This document shows positions 1-4,940 of a stretch of DNA of 10,692 bases, piece after piece. The stretch spans positions 1 through 10,692 of the forward strand of contig DATGZH010000036.1 in the NCBI GenBank assembly GCA_035297265.1, given 5' to 3'. The notes under the pieces are model-generated. The model saw nothing but the letters and a program-made list of their open reading frames with translations. It had not been told where the DNA came from and did no database searches. Positions within the stretch are counted from its first letter, which is position 1, and each line of letters begins with the position of its first letter. Origin of the DNA: DATGZH01 sp035297265. Lineage in GTDB: Bacteria > Actinomycetota > Acidimicrobiia > Acidimicrobiales > RAAP-2. The translations under genes and the position numbers were made by a program.

Positions 1-1319
1 TCAGAGACGGCTGCACGGCGAGCGACTCCCTCGGGTCGAGGGCGGCCCGGTGCCGGGCAGGACCGGTGCACGTCCATCAGGTGACGGCGCCGGTCACGTC
101 GGGCCGGCGGTTTCCCGGCTCGGCGGTGCTTGACGACGGCCCGTGCCGTCGTAGGTCCGCCGCCTCGGGCGGCGATGTTGCGGGCGCCCACGATGTCGCG
201 GTGTCCCGTGTACCCGCAGTGCGGACAGCTGAACCGCCGGCCCCTGGGTTTCGTGGTGCGCTGACCGCACTCCGGACAGGTCGACGAGGTCCCCCGTTCG
301 TCGACGAGGAGAAGGGTGATCCCGGCCACCTCGGCCTTGTCGCGGAGGGCCCCCAAGAGATGGGTGCGCCGCCAGGCGGTGCCCACCCGGCGGTTCTGGA
401 CCCGGCCGGCCTGCTGGCGGGTGATGCCTCGCAGGTCCCCGACGACCAGGGTGGCGACGCCAGCACCCCTCGCCCACTCGACGAGGGTCTTGGCCGCCTG
501 GTGCTGCATCCCGTGCACCCGGCGACGGTGCTTCGCCTCGGCCCGGCGTTGGGTGGCCCGGAGCTTGCGCCAGCGCCTCGAGCCCCGCAGGCCTCGTCGG
601 GGGGTCTTCGGGGCCAACTTCTTCTGCCGGGCCTTGGTGTCAGCCAGGTGGAGGAGTTCTTCGGCCCGGATGGCCCTTCCCGAGACGAGGAGGGCCTCGT
701 TCCCGCAGGTCGCGGCGAAGGGGTGGATGATCCCGAGGTCGACCCCGGCCACACCCCCTTCTTCTGGGGGAGAGGCGAGGGGCACCTCGGCCGTCACGTC
801 GAGAAGGAGCCGCCCGGCCTCGGCGAGGAGGGTCACCGAGCGGACGTCGACCTCGGGGTAGGGGATGGTCCGGGCCAGGCGGAGGCAGAGCTCGGGGGTC
901 CCCTGGGCGGTCGAGAGCCGCACTCGCTTCCCCTCGAGACAGAACGTGCCGGCGTAGTAGCGCAGCGGCATCAGGCGCCGGCGCCGTCTCGGGTAGCGGG
1001 CGGCCTCACCCCGGCGCTTGCGCTTGGCGGTCTCCATGCAGGCATCGGCGTAGCGCCGGACGACCGAGCGCAGGGCGGTCACCGAGAGCTCGCCGACGCG
1101 CACCCCGGCCACCTCCCGGCAGAGCTCCTGGTAGTTGAGGAGCGGCCGACCACCTCGGCTGAAGCGGTAGCGGTTGAGCTCGATCAGCCCCGCCCACACG
1201 TCGCCGCCGGCCACGAGCAGGGCCCAGCAGCGCCGCGCCTGGGCCGGGGTGGCCCGCAGCCGGACCCGGGCCGTCCGGTAGACGACGGGGAGGCTGTTGC
1301 TGTTCCGCTGCCTCGGCAC
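1..1319 (-). CDS. tnpB: TnpB-family RNA-guided nuclease / IS200-IS605 OrfB-type protein, C-terminus cut by window edge
   Basis: Translation of the minus strand is open for 439 codons from GTG at 1319 to the left edge, with no stop. Visible motifs in order: a Tyr/Arg-rich N-terminal region with 'RLRATPAQARRCW' (residues ~20-32); RuvC-I 'GVDLGIIHP' (192-200, Asp194); a basic helical stretch 'GSRRWRKLRATQRR' (~246-259); RuvC-II strand 'TLVVGDLRGI' (290-299); a zinc ribbon with Cys348/Cys351 and Cys365/Cys368; and RuvC-III 'HRDIVGARNIAARGG' (Asp375). Family members are omega-RNA-guided, transposon-encoded nucleases. The usual RuvC-II Glu is Gly294 here, and Glu341 in 'VDERGTSSTCP' may replace it. 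About 52 residues follow the last motif before the edge, longer than many TnpB tails. The GTG is the only start codon seen before residue 41; it is preceded by only a weak GAG. No tnpA is visible within the window, so this resembles a solo-tnpB (IS1341-like) element. The reading frame looks intact and is probably functional, but the true C-terminus is unseen. Confidence 0.92.
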   Translation of the reverse strand, partial: MPRQRNSNSLPVVYRTARVRLRATPAQARRCWALLVAGGDVWAGLIELNRYRFSRGGRPLLNYQELCREVAGVRVGELSVTALRSVVRRYADACMETAKRKRRGEAARYPRRRRRLMPLRYYAGTFCLEGKRVRLSTAQGTPELCLRLARTIPYPEVDVRSVTLLAEAGRLLLDVTAEVPLASPPEEGGVAGVDLGIIHPFAATCGNEALLVSGRAIRAEELLHLADTKARQKKLAPKTPRRGLRGSRRWRKLRATQRRAEAKHRRRVHGMQHQAAKTLVEWARGAGVATLVVGDLRGITRQQAGRVQNRRVGTAWRRTHLLGALRDKAEVAGITLLLVDERGTSSTCPECGQRTTKPRGRRFSCPHCGYTGHRDIVGARNIAARGGGPTTARAVVKHRRAGKPPARRDRRRHLMDVHRSCPAPGRPRPEGVARRAAVS

Positions 1320-1338
1320 CTCGTCAGCATCGTCGCTC

Positions 1339-1349
1339 GGTGTAACACC
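1339..1349. repeat. Short palindrome between secreted-protein gene and tnpB
   Basis: GGTGTAACACC is a perfect 5-bp inverted repeat around a central A. It sits about 20 bp upstream of the tnpB GTG. On the tnpB strand it reads GGTGTTACACC and includes TTAC. It could be an operator, part of a left element end, or chance. Confidence 0.3.
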
Positions 1350-1355
1350 TCGAAC

Positions 1356-1373
1356 GTTGCCGGTCGCGGCAAC
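1356..1373 (-). terminator. Perfect 7-bp hairpin after the secreted-protein gene
   Basis: GTTGCCG and CGGCAAC flank a 4-nt loop, forming a perfect 7-bp stem. It begins 18 nt after the stop codon of the upstream minus-strand gene and ends 36 nt before the tnpB start. No T-tract follows, so this would be a non-canonical actinobacterial terminator. It could instead be a structured end of the tnpB element. Confidence 0.4.
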
Positions 1374-1391
1374 AGCAGGCCCGCCGCGAGG

Positions 1392-2105
1392 TCAGCCGGG
1401 TGCGCCCGGCGTGCTCCCGCCGAGGTTCTCCACCGTCGCCCCGGCGGGCAGCGAGAAGTCGCTGCTCGGCGGGTTCGACGAGAAGGCGGTCAGTTTGATC
1501 TGGCCGGAGCTCGTCGTGCTGCCGTGGGTCCCCGAGCCGCCCACGTAGGCGGTGACCCCGTTGCTCAAGATGCAGTACTTACCCGAGGTCGCCTTGCTCA
1601 CGGCGGAGACACACGTCGCCGACTGCCCGGCGAACTTGCCGCTGGACGTGCTCACGGTGAAGCCGGACAGCCTGGAGCCCAGCTCCGCGCCGTAGGTCTT
1701 CATGGCCTGGGCGATCGTGGTCGGGCTGAACAGCGTGGTCAGCCCGCCGAGCAGGTTGGCGCCCGACTCGGAGAAGCAGACGTTGTGCGAGGCCTGCATG
1801 CTGCAGTAGTAGGTCTTCGTGCCCGTGTCGATGATGTCGGCCTGGCCCGTCTTGAACGCCGACCTCGGCGGGGCCTGCTCGACGGTGATCGTCTGGGTCT
1901 TGCCGCTGCCAGTGAAGGTGTAGGTGGCCTTGTACTTGAGGTGCGACGTGTTCTTGATGTTCCCCTCGAGCTTCTGCAGCTCGGACTGGATCTGGCTGGT
2001 CGACGTGGCCCCGGCCACCCCGGGGCCGACGACCACCAACGCCGGGCCGACGCCGGCCGCGGCGGCGAGCGTGAGCGCGACGACCGTACGCTTGGTCCTG
2101 AGCAT
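1392..2105 (-). CDS. Secreted four-cysteine protein of unknown function
   Basis: A 237-residue protein. ATG at 2105 is chosen over upstream starts because a good GGGAGGA Shine-Dalgarno lies about 10 nt upstream and a textbook signal peptide starts exactly there: 'MLRTKR', then a hydrophobic core to about residue 32, with a likely signal peptidase I cut after 'AGA' (33|34). There is no lipobox Cys, so it is probably a soluble exported protein, not a lipoprotein. The mature part is rich in Ser, Thr and Gly with alternating beta-like strands. It has exactly four cysteines (101, 110, 165, 178), suggesting two disulfides, possibly C101-C110 and C165-C178. The strand pattern ('KYKATYTFTG', 'TITVEQAPPRSAF', 'DFSLPAGATVE' near the C-terminus) is reminiscent of LolA/LppX-like lipid-binding folds, but this is only a resemblance. 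I do not recognise the family. It is divergent from the ParA-like gene. Confidence 0.82.
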   Translation of the reverse strand: MLRTKRTVVALTLAAAAGVGPALVVVGPGVAGATSTSQIQSELQKLEGNIKNTSHLKYKATYTFTGSGKTQTITVEQAPPRSAFKTGQADIIDTGTKTYYCSMQASHNVCFSESGANLLGGLTTLFSPTTIAQAMKTYGAELGSRLSGFTVSTSSGKFAGQSATCVSAVSKATSGKYCILSNGVTAYVGGSGTHGSTTSSGQIKLTAFSSNPPSSDFSLPAGATVENLGGSTPGAPG

Positions 2106-2148
2106 CCTGTTCCCGTCCTCCCTACCGCCGTTTCGTCCCGAGGGCCCG

Positions 2149-2154
2149 ACTGTA
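2149..2154 (-). promoter_or_regulatory. Candidate -10 element for the secreted-protein gene
   Basis: TACAGT (minus strand) fits the TAnnnT pattern of actinobacterial sigma-70-type -10 boxes. It lies about 44 nt upstream of the ATG at 2105. No TTGAC-like -35 is seen at the right distance. That position is occupied by the inverted repeat at 2165-2194. Confidence 0.25.
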
Positions 2155-2164
2155 GTGCTCCGGG

Positions 2165-2194
2165 TCGCCAGCGGAGGTGCAGGTCCGCTGGTGA
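2165..2194. promoter_or_regulatory. 11-bp imperfect inverted repeat in the divergent promoter region (candidate operator)
   Basis: Arms TCGCCAGCGGA (2165-2175) and TCCGCTGGTGA (2184-2194) are inverted copies with 10 of 11 positions matching, separated by 8 nt. A following GGCGA (2195-2199) could pair with TCGCC in an alternative fold. It sits between two divergently transcribed genes, just upstream of the candidate -10 of the minus-strand gene. This is where a repressor or activator site would be expected. No regulator gene is encoded alongside. Confidence 0.4.
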
Positions 2195-2268
2195 GGCGAC
2201 TAGAACAGTCCGGTGCCCGAACCCCCCCGCCGGCGCCGCACCGGCCCTCCCGTGACTGTGGCGAGCTC

Positions 2269-2847
2269 GTGAGGATCGTCGTCAGCAACGTGAAGGGCGG
2301 GGTGGGCAAGACGACCACCGCCGTCTACCTCGCCGCCGTGGCCGCCGAGCGCGACCGGGGCCCCGTGGTGCTGGTCGACGCCGACCGCCAGGCGTCGGCC
2401 GCCGAGTGGTTCGAGGTGAGCCCGGTGGAGGGGGTGGAGCTCGTCGAGGCGCCCTCGGAGCGCACCGTCACCCGGGCCATGGGGACCAGGAAGGGCGTGG
2501 TCGTGGTCGACACCCCGCCGGGGGACGAGCGGATCGTGCGGGCCGCCCTCGCCCGGGCCGACGCCGTCGTGATCCCCACCCGGGCCGGCGGCGTCGAGCC
2601 GTCCCGGGTCGAGGCCACCCTCGAGATGGTCCACGGAGGCACGCCCTGCGGCGTCGTGGTCTGCGCGGCCAGACTCGGCACGAACGACCTGGTCGAGACC
2701 ATCGACTGGTGGACGAAGGCCCGGGTCCCGGTGTGGGGGGTCATCCCCGAGCGGGTGGGCATCGCCGCGGGGCCCGAGAGCCGCCTCTACCGGGAGGGCC
2801 TCGACGCCTACGAGCAGGTGTTCCGGCGGGCCCACCGGGCCCGCTGA
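2269..2847 (+). CDS. Short ParA/MinD-like (SIMIBI) ATPase, orphan
   Basis: A 192-residue cytoplasmic ATPase. GTG at 2269 is preferred because the protein then begins 'MRIVVSNVKGGVGKTT', as ParA proteins do. Visible motifs: deviant Walker A KGGVGKTT (9-16, with signature Lys9 and P-loop Lys14), switch I-like 'LVDADRQASA' (35-44), and Walker B/switch II 'VVVVDTPPG' (77-85, Asp81). This family forms ATP-dependent sandwich dimers that position DNA, protein clusters or division proteins. At 192 residues it has only the core fold: no N-terminal helix-turn-helix as in long plasmid ParA, and no obvious C-terminal amphipathic helix as in MinD. There is no ParB, centromere-like repeat array or MinE/MinC nearby. 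The stop is 7 nt before the SDR start, so the two are probably co-transcribed. Its cargo is unknown. The shadow reading in the same frame upstream (from 1924) has no coding character. Confidence 0.88.
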   Translation: MRIVVSNVKGGVGKTTTAVYLAAVAAERDRGPVVLVDADRQASAAEWFEVSPVEGVELVEAPSERTVTRAMGTRKGVVVVDTPPGDERIVRAALARADAVVIPTRAGGVEPSRVEATLEMVHGGTPCGVVVCAARLGTNDLVETIDWWTKARVPVWGVIPERVGIAAGPESRLYREGLDAYEQVFRRAHRAR

Positions 2848-2854
2848 CCCGACG

Positions 2855-3667
2855 GTGAGCGAGGCCGACAGGACAGGGCGCCGCTCGTCCCTCCTCGCCG
2901 GCCGGGTGTGCGTGGTCTCGGGCGTCGGTCCGGGGCTCGGGCGCCAGACGGCGCTGCAGCTCTCGGCCCACGGGGCCGACGTGGTCCTGGCCGCCCGGCG
3001 GGCCGAGGTGCTCGAGGTGGTGGCGGGGGAGATCGAGGCAGCCGGGGGCCGGGCCCTCGCCGTCCCCACGAACATGACCGACGTCGAACAGTGCGGGCGG
3101 GTGATGGCCCGGGCGGCCGAGGAGTTCGGCGGCGTCGACGTCCTCGTGAACAACGCCTTTCGGGTCGACGTCTTCGAGTCCTTCGAAGAGGTCGACCTCA
3201 TGAAATGGCAGAAGATCGTCGAGACGAACCTCTTCGGCTCGCTCAAGATGACCAAGGCCGCGCTGCCGCACCTGCGCCAGCGGGGCGGCGGGTCGGTGGT
3301 GATGGTGGCCTCGATGGTGACGCGCAAGCCCCAACCGCTGCAGGGGGGCTACACGATCTCCAAGGGCGCGCTGATGACCGCCACCCGGGTGCTCGCCTAC
3401 GAGCTCGGGGTGCACCACATCCGGGTGAACGCCGTGGTGCCCGGATGGATGCTCGGCCCCTCCGTCGACATCTACGTCGAGATGACCTCGGCGAGCCGGG
3501 GCGTCACCGGGGACGAGGTGATCCGGGAGCTGGCGGCGGCCGTCCCCCTCGGTCAGGTGCCGAGCGACGAGGAGGTGGCCGGGACGATCGTCTATCTGGC
3601 CTCGGACCTCTCGGCCGCCGTCACCGGCCAGGCCATCGACACGAACGGCGGTGAGGTCTTCGCCTGA
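2855..3667 (+). CDS. Short-chain dehydrogenase/reductase (SDR) family oxidoreductase
   Basis: A 270-residue classical SDR of normal family length, with GTG start. The Rossmann glycine motif is 'SGVGPGLG' (22-29). The NNAG motif appears as 'NNAF' (99-102). The catalytic tetrad can be read as Asn125 ('TNLFG'), Ser153 ('MVASM'), Tyr166 and Lys170 ('YTISK'). The post-catalytic 'VVPGW' motif (194-198) and C-terminal 'TGQAIDTNGG' (257-266) are typical. Arginines after beta-strand 2 ('AARR', 46-49) hint at NADP(H), which is inference. It would oxidise or reduce an alcohol/ketone group; the substrate is unknown. It starts 7 nt after the ParA-like gene, with no strong ribosome-binding site, so translational coupling is plausible. 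It is followed by a CoA-transferase 39 nt downstream, suggesting action on an acyl-CoA or carboxylic acid intermediate. Confidence 0.93.
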   Translation: MSEADRTGRRSSLLAGRVCVVSGVGPGLGRQTALQLSAHGADVVLAARRAEVLEVVAGEIEAAGGRALAVPTNMTDVEQCGRVMARAAEEFGGVDVLVNNAFRVDVFESFEEVDLMKWQKIVETNLFGSLKMTKAALPHLRQRGGGSVVMVASMVTRKPQPLQGGYTISKGALMTATRVLAYELGVHHIRVNAVVPGWMLGPSVDIYVEMTSASRGVTGDEVIRELAAAVPLGQVPSDEEVAGTIVYLASDLSAAVTGQAIDTNGGEVFA

Positions 3668-3677
3668 CCCGGGCGTC

Positions 3678-3695
3678 GGGCCGGGCCCCCGGCCT
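3678..3695 (+). other. GC hairpin between the SDR and CoA-transferase genes
   Basis: GGCCGG and CCGGCC (3679-3694) flank a 4-nt loop, with one extra G-T pair outside. It lies 11 nt after the SDR stop and 11 nt before the CoA-transferase ATG. No T-tract follows. It could be a weak attenuator or mRNA-stability element, or simply reflect base composition. Confidence 0.3.
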
Positions 3696-3706
3696 ACGGT
3701 GACGCC

Positions 3707-4918
3707 ATGACGCTCCCGCTCGCCGGCATCAAGGTCATCGACTTCTCGGAGCACGGTTTCGTGCCGTCGGCCGCGGCGGCCCTCGGCGACTGGGGGGCCG
3801 ACGTGGTGAAGATCGAGCGGCCCGACGGCGACCCGATGCGCCAGATCATCAAGAACGGGCTCGTGGCCGACGCCGACGGGTACGACTACCTGTTCCAGCT
3901 CGTGAACCGGAACAAGCGCGGCGTGTCGATCGACGTGCTCAACCCGGCGGGCCGGGAGGTGTTCGAGCGGCTCGTGAAGTGGGCCGACGTCTACATCACG
4001 AACCAGCTGCCCCGGGTGCGGCGCAAGCTGCGCACGGAGCCCTCCGACCTCTTCGCCATCAACGAACGGCTCGTGTTCGCCAAGGGCCACGGCCAGGGTC
4101 AGCGGGGACCCGGGGCCGAGCAGGGCGGCTTCGACGCGGTGTCGTTCTGGTCGCGCGGCGGCCTCGCCCACACGCTCTCCGACCCGGCGTCGGGGCAGCT
4201 CGTCGGGGCGCGCCCGGCCCTCGGCGACGTGCCGACCGGCATGTTCCTGGCCGGTGGGGTCTGCGCCGCCCTCGTCCACGTCCTGCGGACCGGCAAGGGC
4301 GTGGTCGTCGACACGTCGCTCCTCAACGGGGCCAACTGGACGCTCAGCCCGGACCTGGCCTACGCCTCGCTCGTCGGGGCCGAGGCGCCCCGCCGGACGT
4401 CGGCACCGGGGGACCGCAGCCCGCTCGGCTGGACCTACACCACGAGTGACCGCCGCTGGCTCATGTTGATGATGCTCGACGAGGGCCGCTACTGGGCCCA
4501 GACCTGCCGGGCCCTCGGCGTGGAGGACCTCATCGACCGCTTCCCCGACGACGACGGCCGACGGGCCGCCTGGGGACTGATCTGCGAGCGCTTCACCGCC
4601 GCCATCGGCGGGTTCACCCGCGACGAGCTCGCCCGCCGGCTCACGGCCGAGGATTGCATCTACTCGTTCGTGGCCTCCCCGCCCGAGGTGGTGGAGGACC
4701 CCGCGGTGGTGGAGAACGGCTACCTGATGGCCCACCCGACCCACGCGCCGCTCCGGTTGGCCGCCGCCCCGGCCCAGTTCGACGACGAGCTCCCGTCCGT
4801 TCGGCGCACCGGTCCCGACCTCGGGGCCGACACGAGGGAGGTGCTGGCCGAGATCGGCTACAGCGCGACCGAGGTCACGAGCCTCGTCGAGGCCGGAGCC
4901 GTCGTAACCGCCGACTGA
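3707..4918 (+). CDS. Class III CoA-transferase (CaiB/BaiF family)
   Basis: A 403-residue protein, near the usual ~400 for the family. The N-terminus 'LPLAGIKVIDFSEHGFVPSAAAALGDWGADVVKIERPDGDP' region (4-43) is the hallmark CaiB/BaiF start. 'NRNKRGVSIDVLNPAGREVFERLVKWADV' (67-95) matches the family's cofactor-domain pattern. Asp143 in 'GFDAVSFWSRGGLA' is the likely nucleophile, equivalent to the catalytic Asp of formyl-CoA transferase. 'GDVPTGMFLAGGVCAAL' and 'GKGVVVDTSLL' are also characteristic. These enzymes move CoA between carboxylic acids. The usual 'ENFRPG' motif is replaced by 'TNQLPRV' (98-104), so the substrate may differ from those of well-known members. The gene is probably co-transcribed with the SDR and converges on the ABC permease gene with a 21-nt gap. 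Donor and acceptor are unknown. Confidence 0.93.
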   Translation: MTLPLAGIKVIDFSEHGFVPSAAAALGDWGADVVKIERPDGDPMRQIIKNGLVADADGYDYLFQLVNRNKRGVSIDVLNPAGREVFERLVKWADVYITNQLPRVRRKLRTEPSDLFAINERLVFAKGHGQGQRGPGAEQGGFDAVSFWSRGGLAHTLSDPASGQLVGARPALGDVPTGMFLAGGVCAALVHVLRTGKGVVVDTSLLNGANWTLSPDLAYASLVGAEAPRRTSAPGDRSPLGWTYTTSDRRWLMLMMLDEGRYWAQTCRALGVEDLIDRFPDDDGRRAAWGLICERFTAAIGGFTRDELARRLTAEDCIYSFVASPPEVVEDPAVVENGYLMAHPTHAPLRLAAAPAQFDDELPSVRRTGPDLGADTREVLAEIGYSATEVTSLVEAGAVVTAD

Positions 4919-4940
4919 AAACGCGGCCCGACCCGGCGGT
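4907..4940. terminator. Weak inverted repeat at the convergent gene ends
   Basis: ACCGCCG (4907-4913) and CGGCGGT (4934-4940) are inverted copies separated by 20 nt, spanning both stop codons of two convergent genes. There is no T-tract and the loop is long, so a bidirectional terminator role is only a possibility. Confidence 0.2.

Noticed and set aside
77..754. Minus-strand open frames at 77-754 and 94-477 inside tnpB
   Set aside because: They are out-of-frame readings. Only the frame starting at 1319 shows the RuvC and zinc-ribbon motifs.
1..1319. Calling tnpB a pseudogene because of the missing RuvC-II Glu
   Set aside because: The frame is intact over 439 codons, all other motifs are present, and the Gly appears to be a lineage feature with a candidate replacement Glu.
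1392..2105. Lipoprotein annotation for the secreted protein
   Set aside because: No Cys follows the signal-peptide core. The first Cys is residue 101.
2198..2220. LexA/SOS-box-like GAAC sequence upstream of the ParA-like gene
   Set aside because: GAAC is not followed by N4-GTTC, so the actinobacterial SOS box pattern is not met.
66..2255. Long plus-strand open frame across the tnpB and secreted-protein genes
   Set aside because: It is the antisense shadow of two genes with clear motifs on the minus strand. Its product is low-complexity Gly/Pro/Arg-rich with no recognisable domain.
1392..2318. Longer form of the secreted protein starting at 2318
   Set aside because: The extra 71 residues have no protein character and would overlap the ParA start. 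The Shine-Dalgarno and signal peptide place the start at 2105.
2741..4744. Large minus-strand open frame opposite the SDR and CoA-transferase genes
   Set aside because: High-GC shadow rich in His/Gly/Arg/Val with no domain. The plus strand encodes two clear enzymes.
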